A stretch of DNA of 64,000 nt from Epiperipatus broadwayi (GCA_028023455.1 JAQFVV010012416.1:7817967-7881966), one strand, 5' to 3'. Positions 11,560-24,189 are shown, numbered from the stretch's first letter. Notes: generated by a model from the sequence alone, not told the origin. Translations and numbers: made by a program.

Positions 11560-12110
11560 GTAGGATCACTGTAGTCGAAAGATATTAGTTAACTTCACAA
11601 ACTTTGTTATTTTATTAGTAAACGTTTAAAATAAAATTGAAGTTGTGAGCTAAAAAGTCTTTAATATTTTCGATAATAAAAGCGATATAAAAAATCAGTA
11701 ATCGGACAGAATAATGTACAGCATATATGAATTAATAGCTAATAAAAGATATATACCAACATATTATCATCTCATGAGAAATTAGATTCAAGAATATAAA
11801 AAGTTTGTTGAAAATAAGATGTACTGAATTTTCCAGAAATAGATTTAAAATATGCCTATGAGCAGATCTATCAAATTATGTCGGTGTTGTTGATCTTGAA
11901 TAATAGACATTCTTTTTAAATAAGTTTTCATTATTAAATAGATATTAAGCAATAAAGGAAAATCTCATAGTAGTGTCTATAAAAAAAAAAAAAAAAACGT
12001 TATAATGGATGATTATTGGAAGTTGATAATGATGACATTTTATTTGAAGTTATATGTTGCATTATATTTAACTATTTGAAATTATTAAATCTTATTTTTT
12101 AAAAATAAAC
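11560..12110. other. A+T-rich DNA, no gene seen
   Basis: An A-run lies at about 11980-11997. Nothing else can be supported. Confidence 0.55.
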
Positions 12111-12119
12111 CTTATTTAT

Positions 12120-12330
12120 ACCATTTTAAATACCCTCAACTTTTAGTAAAAACACACAGGCTCGTATAAAACTAAACATTTTGGGGATATTATTCTCTTC
12201 ACTTCCTCAACTGTTGCTAGTTTTACTAGTGACAAATAGTATGGGAATTGAACCATTAATTTTAGATTCGTAGACACTCAATTTCAAATAGTGCACTCGA
12301 AATGTTGTGTAATTACTAACCTGTATTGTC
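12120..12330 (-). mobile_element. tRNA-headed SINE with hammerhead-like tail, copy 1
   Basis: On the minus strand a tRNA-like head has a B-box GGTTCAATTCCC (12243-12254). It is followed by a TTTGTCACTAGT...CTAGCAACAG linker, then GTTGAGGAAG and a short stem. The same order (tRNA-like head, ATTGTCACT linker, CTGAAGAAG box, CGAAAT box, CCTGTGTTAT tail) appears at 28548-28705 and, on the plus strand, at 12505-12660. The A-box is poorly preserved. The overlapping plus-strand segment near 12297-12345 resembles the 3' tail of an opposite-facing copy, so this may be a collapsed inverted pair. Confidence 0.5.
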
Positions 12331-12504
12331 TATTTGTGTGTTATTACTAACAAGTTGTTTGTATTTGGAAGTTTAAATAAAGTTAAAATTTTCTATACAT
12401 TCAACATTCACTCATAAATGATGCAAATAGTCCAATATATCATATCTTATAATATACCATCATTACAAACCTTCAGACAAGTGCATTAATCAGATAGGTT
12501 ATTC

Positions 12505-12660
12505 TCTCAAATAGTTTAGGTGTCACTTTAAATTCAGCATTCATAAATCTATCTATCACTGGTTCAATTACTCTGCTATCATTAATCAGTCCGAAAACCC
12601 TAAAGAAGAGACAAACATTGCTATTTGAAATGTTGCATTAATACTAATCTGTCTATTATT
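12505..12660 (+). mobile_element. tRNA-headed SINE with hammerhead-like tail, copy 2
   Basis: ATAGTTTAGGTGTC (A-box-like, about 12510) and GGTTCAATTAC (B-box, 12561-12571) are about 50 bases apart, as in tRNA promoters. Downstream come CTAAAGA (12600-12606), a short potential stem and TTTGAAATG (from 12625), then ATTAATACTAATCTGT. The tail pairs closely in sequence with the tail of the 28548-28705 copy. Confidence 0.55.
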
Positions 12661-13017
12661 AATGATTGCTGAATGTATTTAGAAAGATACTTCAATGAAA
12701 AAGGTAATAGAAAGAATCCAACATATAATTACATTATAAATAGGAATACACCTTATTAATATTTATGTAGAGAGCCATACATTTATCCTCTATTAGTTAT
12801 TTATTCTTTAAAAATAACATTAAAACGGAAGTCTCAAGTAATTATTTATACTACATTATATGCCAATAAAAATACTTAAATAAAGTAAATAAAAATAAAT
12901 ATATAAGATTAAAATAGTAATAATTCGATGGGATTTTCATTTCCATTATATTAGGCTCCAAGACTCTTGATGAATAATGTAGACACAATCAAATTATATA
13001 TATATAATATACACAGT

Positions 13018-13047
13018 TGATAAAGACTACAAAGTGTATAGTCGAAA
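13018..13047 (+). ncRNA. Hammerhead-like core
   Basis: TTGATAAA, then a stem GACTA...(A)TAGTC, then GAAAGTACTTCT. The downstream GAAAGTACTTCTA matches the core found just after the PLE GIY-YIG domain at 49 kb (minus strand, ending near 49018), so this is probably the 3' end of the same PLE family with its coding part missing. Confidence 0.5.
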
Positions 13048-13159
13048 GTACTTCTAAAAGAATATAATTTATATAAATTGTACTGTATTTTGATATATAT
13101 ATTGATTTGTATATTACATATATTGTGAAACGAATACAGATATCAAACTTTATTTATTA

Positions 13160-13200
13160 TATATATATATATATATATATATAGATAGATAGATATAGAT

Positions 13201-13238
<38 letters not shown>
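13160..13238. repeat. (TA)n / (GATA)n / (GA)n compound microsatellite
   Basis: TA repeats run into GATA and then GAGA repeats immediately left of the 13243-13646 palindrome. Confidence 0.9.
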
Positions 13239-13242
13239 TGAG

Positions 13243-13646
13243 AGCTCACAATAAGCTCTTAACAAGCTTTGCAGAATATCCCCAAACTGGTTTCTGCTAC
13301 TGGCTTCCTCAGTGAGGTGCTAGGATATTCAAGCATTAAATTAAAAATACCAGACAAACCCAGCACTTTATCTAATGGATAGCTATTAAGTAGAAAATCT
13401 GAAATTTTTAGATATCCATATGTCTTCCAATCCAGCTATCTAACTTAATTGGAAGACATACGGATGTCTGAAAATTTCAGATTTTCTACTTAATAGTTAT
13501 CCATTAGATAAAGTGTTGGGTTTGCCCTGGCATTTTTAATCTAATGCTTGAATATCCTAGCACCTCACTGAGGAAGACAGTAGCAGAAACCAGTCTGGGG
13601 TTGGAAACATTCTGCAAAGCTTGTTAAAAGCTTATTTGTGAGCTCT
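13243..13646. repeat. Palindrome with hammerhead-like cores in both arms
   Basis: Arms of about 185 bases (13243-13427 and 13452-13646) are strongly complementary, with an axis near 13440. Paired landmarks include gctcacaataagctc / gagctcacaaataagc-type ends and gacagtagcagaaaccagt. Each arm contains CTGAGGA, a short stem and GAAACC: plus strand 13568-13590, minus strand 13290-13312. This is the hammerhead order of boxes and fits a head-to-head pair of PLE-type terminal repeats. Confidence 0.7.
13568..13590 (+). ncRNA. Hammerhead-like core in right arm of the 13.2-13.6 kb palindrome
   Basis: A perfect CTGANGA box (CTGAGGA, 13568-13574), a short intervening segment with only a 2-3 bp potential stem, and GAAAC (13586-13590). 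The mirror copy is on the minus strand at 13290-13312. Confidence 0.4.
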
Positions 13647-13657
13647 GTATATAACAT

Positions 13658-13975
13658 TTGTAATACAAGTTTGTTAATGTATGTATATATATATATATAT
13701 ATATATATACATACATTAACAAACTTGTATTACAAATGTATATATTCAAGAGCATACCACCTGGCTTAAAATTTCTATATAATAATGCTAAATCACCTTC
13801 CCAAATTTTAGAATATTCAACAACATCCTCTGTAAATAAAATATAAAGTCTGAATTTCAAGCAGCATGATCCAAAAGGTTAGCTTTTATATCATTCTGTG
13901 TGAAATTCAGACTTTACATTTATTCACAGAAGGTGTTGCTGAATATTTTAAAAATTTGGGAGGGTGATTTGACAT
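13658..13975. repeat. Two small adjacent hairpins around a (TA)n core
   Basis: The first has arms 13658-13683 and 13709-13735 (aacatttgtaatacaagttt and complement) enclosing a TA run. The second pairs about 13770-13860 with 13895-13975; landmarks are aaatcaccttcccaaatttt and its complement, and gtctgaatttc and its complement. A related fragment lies at 18910-18970. Confidence 0.65.
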
Positions 13976-14234
13976 TACATATATATGATTACAACTATAA
14001 TAAAATTTTGTATTTAAAATTACATATACATAATAAGATAAAAAATAATAATAATAAATACTCTATAGTATAACATAGTTTTAACACACAAACAAAAATT
14101 TATTCAGTCAATACATTATCTGCTGCTGATGATCTTGAACTTTTATCACATTGGACGATCAATATATATTTTAAAAAAATATTTTACTTATGATAATAAT
14201 TAAATAAATCAATAATCATAGTTTGATGAATTAT

Positions 14235-15045
14235 ATGTGCATAACATAAGGGATTTGAACTCAGTCTTTCAAGCTTTCTTCAGCCATCCATCTAGCTCAT
14301 ACACCACATACATGTGAAAAAGATAAATGATCTCCAATATCCATATTTCATCCTGAACCAGCTGTCATCCATTAGTCTAGATTATCATTTCCCACACATG
14401 TGTACAGTCAGTGCCAGTTTATATTAAGATAGCAAATCTTCAAACTTTAATGGAATGGCTTTAGTCTACTCCACTCTATTCTTCATTCATACATACCATT
14501 GAAAATCTGATGATGGACTGCCAAATCCCTTGTTGATGCCAATATTATAGTCATACCCATGTTGATGTTAAGTCATTCTGATCCCTCAGGTGTAGGACCT
14601 TATCCATTTAAATACAAATATTACAAAATCAGCCTGTATTCTGCCCATTCCTCTTCTGTGTATTTAAATGGATAAGGTCCTATACATGAGGTAATAGAAT
14701 GGTGAACATGGGTATGACTAATATTGGCATCAACAAGGGATTTGAGAATTCCATCTTCAGATTTTCAATGGAATGGATGGATGAAGAGCTGTAGGATGGA
14801 GTATATTGAAGCCATTCCATTAAAGTTTGAAGATTTGCTACCTTAATATAACTGAGCATTGATTATATATGTGTGTGTGGGAAATGGTATGAACCAACTG
14901 ACGAGTGTTGGTTCAGCATGAAATACATATATTGGAGATCATTTATCTTTTTCATATGTATGTGGTCAAGTGTATTACTTATATGAGACAGAATGGATCA
15001 CTGAAGGGAGCTTGAAAGTCTGTGTTCAAATACCCTATATTACAT
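14235..15045. repeat. Full-length palindromic repeat, 'GGTTTAGCATGAAAT' family, copy 2
   Basis: Arms of about 395 bases meet near 14635. Each arm, read outward, has CAGCCTGTATTCTGCCCAT, GTCCTATACATGAG, AACATGGGTATGAC, CATCAACAAGGGATTTGAG, CAGATTTTCAATGG, CCATTAAAGTTTGAAG, the GGTTCAGCATGAAAT block and, at the tip, GAGCTTGAAAGTCTGTGTTCAAATACC-like sequence. The tip (B-box-like GTTCAAATACC, preceded by TGTGGTCAAGTGTATTA) looks tRNA-like and points outward. This is the most complete copy in the window and defines the unit. Confidence 0.75.
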
Positions 15046-15049
15046 TTAT

Positions 15050-15904
15050 ACCCCAAGTATATATGTATACTTATATTTTAAATATTATATATATATATAT
15101 ATTAATGAGTTAATAATAAAAAACACACTGTTTAGCCCAGGGAGGAAGTGCTACTTGTTGATGAGTAATATTCAAATTACCAATAACAATGCTGATTTCA
15201 TTAAGCTGATTAAATTAAAGAAGAGAATGCTATAGTTATCTAGTTAGTTTATGACAGTTAAATGACAAATATTTATAAATCGTTCACTATATCATTGAAC
15301 AGAAGTATAAAAATAAGATCCATCATTCCACAATTAACCAATAAAGATATCATACCACCAGATTCTTAATATGGCTTATTTCATTCCATATGCAAATGAT
15401 AGGAAATAGCCTGACTTAAACGTAAAAGCTCAGACATTACAACTGATTATACAAGTTAATAAATTAGCAATAAAACAGAAATCTTTAAAATCTAATACTA
15501 ATTAATTAACAAATAATTACTTCAGATTATATTTACATAATGATACTAGCAATCATTACATTCCAAATTAATTTAATAATTTTGAAAGTGTAAGACAAAA
15601 TCAAAGAAATTATAATATCCTCTTTTCCATTTTATAATTTATTTTTTGATTTATTTAGTATATGGAAGTAAAAATGTTCTAAAATTTCTTAAAATAATTT
15701 CTTTTCAAAAAATACACTCATGAAATACTTTATCTACATGTATAGAGACCAAAAAGTTTAAATGATTTTTTAAAATGTACAATTATTCAAATAACTTTCT
15801 TTTAAAACAAATTATTGTATTAGACTATATGTATATATATCCCAATTTTATAAATGTATTTGTCATATAAAGATTTACAACAAGAAAACCAATAAAATTA
15901 TTAC
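15050..15904. other. A+T-rich DNA, no gene seen
   Basis: One (TA)n tract lies near 15087-15101. No gene or RNA signal. Confidence 0.55.
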
Positions 15905-16038
15905 ATAATTATAAGTTAACAGTCATTAGGGAATGACCCTTCTCCTCCAACATATGCTGTATGAATTTATAATGCTGAGGAATACTCCCACTTTTTAAAC
16001 ATTTGAAAAGATAATATAAATCCACCTTATCTGTTTTA

Positions 16039-16122
<84 letters not shown>

Positions 16123-16140
16123 CAAATCTTAAGCATTTAG
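15905..16140. repeat. Repeat fragment interrupted by an 80-bp (TA)n
   Basis: The segment CCAACATATGCTGTATGAAT...AATGCTGAGGAATACTCCCAC (about 15945-16000) recurs at about 50318-50370. A pure (TA)40 tract at 16041-16120 follows. The segment after it (GGCAAATCTTAAGCATTTAG) resembles GGTAAATCTTAAGTATCTGG at 48868. Confidence 0.6.
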
Positions 16141-18803
16141 AAATGAGAGCATGAAGGTCTTTTAATTCCTTTCATTGCATGTCAATATTAGATGTAATAT
16201 TAAATATATATGAGTTGTTTATTTATCTAGTGCATGTATCAGGGAGTGATTTCCTAATGATTGTTACAAATAAAACGGTGCTTGATAAATAACTTATTAT
16301 GATAAGTTAAATGTTATTTGTTTCAAATATTTGAATTGACAAAATTAAATAAATTTAAATGTCATAAATATTATTACAGCAAATTGATTTTTAACAATTA
16401 CATTCAAATATTTTCTTAACAAAGTTCATGAAATAATAGTTTATATCTAACACTATACATTTTTTCACATTTAATTATAAAAAATGGACACTGAGTGGAA
16501 AGAAAGTGTACTGTGTTAAACCACTAAACATCATATGATCACCATTTGAGTGGCACTACTGAATGGAGAGTTTTGCCTGTTTTAAAGTGTACTGTAATGG
16601 ATATAGACCATTACTCCACATGGTCTTCATCAAATAGAAAATTTGGATTAATAAATTCATTATTAATTCAAATGTCTTAGTAACAATGTTCATGGAGTAT
16701 TGTTTTTTTTTACATTAAATATTGATTTTTTTATATATATGTGATAACATGAATTTAATGATTTTTATTACATTAATGACTTTGATTTAATCAGCAAAGC
16801 TGCAATGTGGTTACCTCATACCATTCCTATGAAAAGTATTTGTTTATATAATTATCATTCCAAATTTAATTGTTTTTATTATAAACATTAATTATAATAA
16901 GTGTTTTAATAATTGTATAAAAAAAATTCAAAAATATAACAAAAAATCACAGTAATGAAAAAAAAATTACTTTTGTTTAGAACAGCTTTTAATTATACTT
17001 GATTGTTTTCTCACAATAAATTATTATAATATAATTATTTTGCTTGTTATTATTATAAGCATTATTTATACAAAATATTATAATTTGTATCTAAAAAAGT
17101 AGAAAAAATAGCTATAATTTGTAAAATTGTGGAGAGTAATTATTTACATTAACCCATTTGTGTTATGGATGTGATAAAATTTAGAATCTCATTTCTCTCC
17201 CTGTTTGGAAAAGGGCTGCAGTTTAAATAGAACTTGTATGTAAACTCAGAAAGATTAAGTTGTATGAAATAACACTGATCCTAAAAAAAGGCATAAAATT
17301 TATACTGTGCAAGCTAAATTCAAACTAATTCAGTTTTTTCAAAATTCAGACATACATAGGAATGTACTAAGATGGAAACATATTCAGTTTTAAAAAAATT
17401 ATAAAGTTAAGGCATATAAAAATTTATACTGGTTTCACATACCTATTAAAACCATTGTGGGTTAATTAATGAAGCTCCAAGATGTCTCTGATGCAAACTG
17501 TTAATTATCAATAAAAACATGATGACTGGGAATAACTATCCTTCCATAAAAGCATGGTCAATTAGTTAGTCTTTCCAATTATTTAAGCAACCATGTCTTT
17601 GATAAAGCATTCCATTCAAAGTAAATAACAACTTGTCTTATCCGGCATATAATAAAAACTCTATTGTTAACTCGAGAACACACTATAAGCTTTTTGAACA
17701 AATTGTGTAATTTTTTAATTCTCAATAGTCTCAGAATTTTTTTAAATCTTTAATTGCAATTGAATTTGATTTAAAATGTCTTGAGTTTTTATAAGTTTTG
17801 TTGATCAGCACATTTCTTTTCTATAAATATTTTTTCATGTGAATTTTGTTGTTCAAACTTTTTAATTAGTTTAATTATCTGTCTTATTTATACAAAACTG
17901 TTTACAGATTTTTTTTTAATTAATTAAAGTGATAGTTAATTTAAAAATGCATTTAAGAAATATGAAAAACAACCATTTTGATCACTTTCAAATTACTATC
18001 CATTTGATGCAATACACTAGTCTAAATATTTTTTCAGTTTTCAAAGTAGTCCAAAAATACTTGCAAAGTGATACCTTTTAATACCTCTACCATTTTCCCA
18101 CCACTCTTAAGTCTGCAAAAAAATAAACAAATTGAGACATTTTTCCATTCAAGAGATTAAAAAAAATCACATGAAGAGAGGTAGAGTGAATATAACTGAT
18201 AGATAAGCTGGGTCATGCAGAATTTAATTAAAAAGTGTTTCACACTCAAGGCTTTGAGAGTTAACACTTTGTTAGCTGGAGCTTCCACTTTTTTCTTTGC
18301 CACAAAGTGGGATGTTTATGTTTACCACATCATGTAAATATTTCAAAACTTGCAGAGATAAAATGCATGACTATTATGAATTAATTTGAATGAAAAATGT
18401 CATTTGAATAAAAAAAAATCAGCGTTGTTTTGACTTTAAACTTCACTTGTCAAGTTGTTTAGGGATATTGGTGAATTTAACATTTCAATTAAAACACTCA
18501 TAAACTTGTGGTTTTATGAGATCCGCTTGCTTATAATGTATTTCAAGATTACAACTGTTTTTCTTGTCATTTTCATAAACGAAAATAGAATTTTACATTA
18601 TTTAACCTATTCAGCCATTATAAAAAAATTGATAAATATATGTAAAATCCACTTTACAAAAAATGTGCTGCATGGCCTCTTGATTTTACATGGCAATGCC
18701 ATTTTGGGAGATTGATGCAGAAGGGTATAAACAAGAAGTATATAACAGCAAAAGTATGTACAACAGGTGAGCAAACCAGAGAATGATTACAGTTATTTTT
18801 TGG

Positions 18804-18805
<2 letters not shown>
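16141..18805. other. A+T-rich DNA with a dispersed repeat near 16.5 kb
   Basis: The block GGCACTACTGAATGGAGAGTTTTGCCT (about 16552-16578) recurs at about 46499-46525. Nearby, on the minus strand at about 16614-16636, TTTGATGA is followed by an inverted GACCAT/TGGTC pair, but the GAAA box is not conserved. The rest to 18805, including an 86-codon frame at 18455-18715, shows nothing I recognise. Confidence 0.45.

Positions 18806-18855
<50 letters not shown>
18806..18855. repeat. (TA)n microsatellite
   Basis: About 24 TA units. The flank at 18910-18970 (ctatgaataaatataagtct...gagagggtgatttg) is a relic of the hairpin repeat at 13770-13975. Confidence 0.85.
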
Positions 18856-18859
<4 letters not shown>

Positions 18860-18970
18860 TAATAATTTTTTAATTTAAAATATATATATATATCTTAAAT
18901 GTTACATTTTAGAAATGCCTTCTATGAATAAATATAAGTCTGAATTATAACATTTGAGAGGGTGATTTGA

Positions 18971-19880
18971 ATATTTTCTATTTAATTTTAATCTAGCAAT
19001 ATACACTGGAATATTTACATATACATATAATTATACAAATATCTAAAAAATTATGTATACAAATTAAGATACAAAAAATGACTAACAAAAAATAAAGTAG
19101 CATACAATAGATGAAAAGTATATTATTTAAAACAAATGAAAACAATTAAATTTTAAAGACATAAATATTTCAATAACTAAAAGATTCTAGCTATTGAAGC
19201 TGTAGGAATGTCTTTTACTACTACTACAATCTCAAAAATGTTGTTTTAATGTCAAAAATCTGTTTAATTAAAATCATCCAATGAAAAGATAATCTTGCAG
19301 TGAATATCATGGTTAAAAATTATTTAACAATTAAGATGTATATTATATCTATTGGACCTAGATGTGGTCAGAATTCAGTATATTAAAAGAAAAAGAAATT
19401 TTTTTTTAAAAAAAATATGCTTTCCATTAGGAAAAATTACACTTCTGCACATGAACATTTTTCACCTAGTGTTGACAGAGAAATAATTTCTGTGTTTATG
19501 AGTGTTTTTTGTAAAGTTATAAAATATTTATTTCTTAATAAATATATAATGTTTATATGTAGATTTAGTTTGAATATATTTTATATTTGAGAGAAAAATA
19601 TCATTTTAAAAATAAATATGATATCAAACAGATCTTTGTTTATAAATTTATTATTATTATTATTATTATTTTTATTATTTTAATTGGAAAGTTTATTTTT
19701 AATATTTCTAGAATAATGTTTATTTTTAAGATATTATTTTAATAATATTTATCTAAAATAAGTTTTAAGGAGAATAAACTTGCTTTTTTTTATTAAACAC
19801 ATTTTTTTAGATTAAAGGCTGAAATAAAATTTGTGGTGACAGTACTTTTTTATTTAAAAAGTTGTTCTTTTATTTTTAAT
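18971..19880. other. A+T-rich DNA, no gene seen
   Basis: A (TTA)n run lies near 19649-19671. Nothing else was recognised. Confidence 0.55.
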
Positions 19881-19884
19881 ATTA

Positions 19885-20500
19885 ATCCTTTCCCTACTCT
19901 TAACTAAATTTTATTGGCTGAGTGAATTAAAGTTCTACACTTTTGATTGCTCAATTACAGAATCAGCAGGTAAAATATATTTATCTTTTAATACTATATT
20001 CATTTTAGTTTAGTTTGTAAAAAGTAAGGCAAATTAAGAATTTGTCAGATGATTAAAGTAAATGAAAGGATTTTCAAAATTAAATTTCTATTTACAATTG
20101 ATAATAATCTATAGTGGAAAATATAAAACAAATGTTTTGTAATTTATTAGAAAATGCAGCTTATGTCATTGAGTTCTTTCCCAATTTATGTTTGCATAAA
20201 AGTAAGGAAGTTTTACTAAAATCTTAACTATTCTTCTAAAATAATTATATTGTCAGCATATTTTATGAAAATAATTTATAATATATGAAAAATACTAAAA
20301 AATACTCTAAAATATACATTTTGTTTTGAAAATTAAAAAAAAATCAAAGTTGTTGATAAGCACTCTCTTTTGTTCAAAATGAGAAACAACCAAGTCTGCC
20401 TTCTCTCATTGTTATACCTTTAAATTTAAATATTATTGATTTTTTAACTTGAAAAATAATTCTAAAGATGGCAGCATCATACAGTACATTTTTTTCTTTA
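19885..20500 (+). repeat. Dispersed ~0.6 kb repeat, copy 1
   Basis: Landmarks in order are ATTTTATTGGCTGAGTGAAT, TTTAGTTTGTAAAAAG, AATTTGTCAGATGATTAAAG, TTACTAAAATCTTAACTATTC, AAAATAATTTATAATATATG, GTCTGCCTTCTCTCATTGTTA and GGCAGCATCATACAG. The same order is seen at 50935-51480 (plus) and 24190-24815 (minus). No protein content; a nonautonomous element of unknown class. Confidence 0.65.
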
Positions 20501-21630
20501 AAATGCCCATAAATTCATTGCAATAACAAAAATTAGCAGTTTTAAAGTGAATTGAATCTGCCAATGAAAATTTTTATTGAGGTCCAGTGAAAGGTTAATA
20601 TAATTGTTTAAATTTATGTTTTTAATAAAATTTAAGAAAAGCATACAGATTTTTTGAATAAGCTTTTTTTTTGTTTAAGAAAATACAACTGAAGAAAAAT
20701 ATGAAAAAAGAACAATCAAAAAAGCATATTAAAGCATTCCCAAACAACATATAAAAGATTATATAAAGATTAGAAATATTTTTAAAAATTTATAAAAAAT
20801 TGAGATAAAAGCTAATCTTTTTAAATTTATTTATTCTTGGAATAAATATCAATCTTGGTAAATTGCTAAAGATACAATATATAAATGATGTTAAATTATA
20901 ATTTATTTTTACTCATACATTTATTTTATAAATAGAAATAATCCATTGATAATGAATATGATAAATTGCAGTCAATCACAGAGTCACATAGAATTGCAAT
21001 GAGAACTAGTCAATTAGTTTGTTTGTTATTTTTATCAAAAATTCAGGTTTAACTAGAAAAATGTACTTAAAAGAATGTATGTTGAAATTTATGTTGAAAT
21101 GGATATTTATTTCAAAAAGAACTTAATTAAGGTAAATTTATAAAAAATAGTGGATCCGTAAGAAAAATAAGAGATTAAAAAGATAATTTTAAGGTTGCAT
21201 TTTTGGGTTTGGATCCATGAGAATAAGAAAACAACATATAATTAGATAGATATAATGTAGCTTACTCCAAGTTAAAAATTTAATCAATTAGGCAATTAAA
21301 ATATTTTCTTATAATAAAATGTAATTAATGTATCTAAAATTATAAAAAACAGAGATCACTAAGATTATGAAAAACTGAGATAAATCAGATTTATATAAGC
21401 AGGTTTTTTTTTTAAATTTATTCTCTACTCTTAATTCTTGACCCTTTTGAATTATGTTTAATGGCTAAGAATGTAGAAAATCCACTGACTATATGGTCAA
21501 TCTTGAATCCAATATTTGTTATTTTGAAATTCTATTTTAAAGAAGTTTCAATTCATAATACAAATGAAAAAATATAATGATGATACAATAAGTATTTATA
21601 CTATAACTTTCATTAAATAAATCTATAAAC
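20501..21630. other. A+T-rich DNA, no gene seen
   Basis: No frame of interest and no repeat that I could match elsewhere in the window. Confidence 0.5.
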
Positions 21631-21632
21631 TT

Positions 21633-22640
21633 GAGAAAGAAAATTCCATTCTGTCCAGAAGCTCACACAAAGCCTTTATTTTTGTCTTTAATGAAAATGG
21701 ATGTAAGGGTAGATCTTTTATAACTGACCTGTTCATTGCTTATAGGGATCTCCAGGATGATCTGAATTTGCCCAGTTTGGAAGATATTAATTATAAAGAC
21801 TTAATGAATCACTTTAAAAGTCATGATAATGCATGGTTGGATATATAAAAAAATGTGTTGAAAAATTTCCACTCTATACATGCACCTCAATCCCACTTGA
21901 AATTTGTTTTCAAACTGAGAAATGGCTTGTTTCCAACAGTGAAGGTACTAAATGAAAGGCTACATATAAAATTGGATCTGATCTGTCTACTGTGAAAATC
22001 TGGTGATGAAACATTCCAGCATCTATTCAAATAATGTTCAGCATTTGGACAGATAAGAACTAGAGTGTTCCACAGACCAATCATCAACTTAAAACTTCTA
22101 TTTAGTCAATACATTAAGAAATTTAATCCCCATAATGCAATGGTAACTGTGCATAACCTTAAAACAATATGGTATATAAGATGTACTATGATATTCGACA
22201 ATAAGAAATTCAACTGGCTGAGAAACTCTACATTTATTGGGAAACTTATTTTAATCAATGTCAGAGATATTTGCCTAGGAAGGTGATGACTTGAATCTGG
22301 GGTGGCCCTGGAATAACTCTATGTGAGATTATCAGATAAACATTTGTTTTGAGTAAAAGTTAGAATTCTACTAGGTCGCTTATTCCTTAGGCTAATCAAA
22401 CATTTTGTAACATGCTTCATTTTGAGTTGCATTTCGTTGATGTCTTAAGAGTCTCCTTCTATTACATTGTTACAGGTCAACCTCCTTGACTCTGGAATTA
22501 ACTGTTTAATGGTCTGGAGCCTTTTTGTCTTAATAGTGAAATATTTCAATTTCTTTGTGTTTTGGTTATCATTTGTTTAACTACTTTTATAAATTGTAAA
22601 TATTTATGTTATTAATAAACTTTTTATTATAAATTTAAAA
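21633..22640 (+). pseudogene. L1/Tx1-like LINE 3' end with three in-frame stops and poly(A) signal
   Basis: One plus-strand frame from 21633 to 22286 gives a coherent C-terminal reverse-transcriptase-ORF sequence broken by stops at 21846 (TAA), 21993 (TGA) and 22032 (TAA). Around 21900-22060 it carries the LINE C-terminal zinc-binding region: LRNGLFPT, LNERLHIK, then CLL-stop-KSGDETFQHLF, a stop and C. The TGA at 21993 replaces the second zinc-ligand cysteine of the C-x2-C-x8-H-x4-C pattern, while the other three ligands remain. IWYIRCTMIF follows. After the stop at 22284-22286 comes a ~340-bp 3' UTR, an AATAAA-like signal (about 22613) and an A-rich tail at 22635-22645. The polymerase core is absent, so this is a 5'-truncated dead copy. 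The clade is inferred from motif style only. Confidence 0.7.
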
Positions 22641-22802
22641 AAAAGAAAAATAATAAATTAAATACATGTACATGTCTTCAAAATTCCAGCCATAATTATA
22701 AAACCTCACAACAAACTGTGAAGAATTCCTGCTAAGAAATATTGTCCATAATTATATATTTACAAATTTAAATTATGAGTTATTAAAATACTGTTTATAT
22801 AT

Positions 22803-22930
22803 ATATATATAGTTTATACTAGGCTTAATGTAATTTATATTTTTCACATGTATGTGGTTATGTGTATCAATTACATAAGGTGGATTGGATGGCTGTGGGA
22901 AACCTTATAATTACATTATGTCTAGTATAG
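22803..22930. repeat. Small hairpin holding a fragment of the 'GGTTTAGCATGAAAT' family
   Basis: The ends tatactaggcttaatgtaat (22807) and attacattatgtctagtata (22928) are complementary. The interior TTTTTCACATGTATGTGGTTATGTGTATCA matches the tip region of the 14235-15045 element. It is preceded by a (TA)n run. Confidence 0.6.
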
Positions 22931-22934
22931 ACAA

Positions 22935-24185
22935 TATATATATTCAATTCATGAGAATATATGTACATATATTTTATAATATTTCTGTTATATGGTGCAC
23001 AATAACATAGTGTGTGAACACAAATATATATAAAGCTGAAAGAAAAAGTAGAAATAAACAGACAAAAATTTTGTAGATTTTTATCTACATTTTCCTGGAG
23101 TAAGTAAAAGATTAAATAATTAGAAATTTAAAATAAAATTTTATTATGATTCATGCAAGAATGGTCTAAATAAATATTTTCATTGAATTCTGACTTTGAA
23201 TTTAAAAACAAGCATGCTTTTTGAAATCTATTAATTAAGGCTTGTATACATTTCACTATCTAGTTAAAAATCTTTAAAAATTATAAAATTCCAAAGGATT
23301 AAAGTTAATTGAAATCAATTTTTTCCAATCATACTTTTGATAAAACTTCAAACTTGTTTTCAAATGATTAGAAAGATAAAAACAGGAATTGAGCTATAAA
23401 AGGCTGAGTGGAAAGAGATTAGAACAAACTGTTTTTTACTTTGGTTTTAATATTTTTAAGAAGCAGCTGGCTGATAGTTAGCTGCAAAGTTTGGCTAGTA
23501 AAACTTTTGTGAAGTAGTTAGCTGCAGTTAGTTGGCTGGTGGAATTGCTCCAGAGTTATACAGATAACTGCCATGGATCAGAGGTAGCTGAAGTCAAGAC
23601 AAAAGGAAGCAGTTGTTGCAGCTGCTTCACTATATGGGAGATTAGATACACATAGAATGAAGACCCACTTCTCTGTCTCTATAACCTTAAATGTGGACAA
23701 GGCAGTTTACTGATCTGAGGTCTATATGAAACCAAAAAATGCCAACCATAACTGAATTATACTTTTCCTGATAATAATAATACTTGGATTCCTATATCAA
23801 TGAGGACTATAACACAGCTCACAAAGAAAATACCATCAGTTGATGAAGAAGTTAGTTATATGTATGCTGCTATGTTTATATGTAGAGAAGGACTGATAAA
23901 TGTATATACAAAAGTGAGTTGCTTTTAAAAGATTCATTTAAAAGACATTTAAAATTTTTTATATTTAATTTAAAGATGTTATGATTAGTTAAAGGTGACT
24001 TGTGATAGCATTATTTATAATAAATTTTAAATGATTTCTTTGGTCTCAAGTGACATTTTAAAAGTTAGAGATATATAAAATGATTTTATTTTTCATTTAT
24101 TAACCATACATGAGGATGCAATGTGTATTTTTATTTGCAACTATAAACAACTCTAAACCCATAATTTTTATTTTATCATAGCAAA
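22935..24185. other. Mixed-complexity DNA; possible LTR-like promoter at 23.4 kb
   Basis: TATAAAAGG at about 23395-23403 is followed by an unusually G+C-rich stretch (to about 23660) with repeated AGTTAGCTGC/GCAGCTGGCTG words. This resembles the start region of an LTR retrotransposon or a core promoter. No matching second LTR, primer-binding site or gag/pol frame could be seen, so it remains a suggestion. Confidence 0.25.
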
Positions 24186-24189
24186 TTTA

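Noticed and set aside
15909-16136. 75-codon minus-strand frame
   Set aside because: Mostly (IY)n from the 80-bp TA microsatellite.
16612-16640. Hammerhead-like motif on the minus strand
   Set aside because: TTTGATGA and a GACCAT/TGGTC pair are present but the GAAA box is absent (TATA).
21887-22087. 66-codon minus-strand frame
   Set aside because: Antisense shadow of the plus-strand LINE relic, whose frame carries recognisable motifs.
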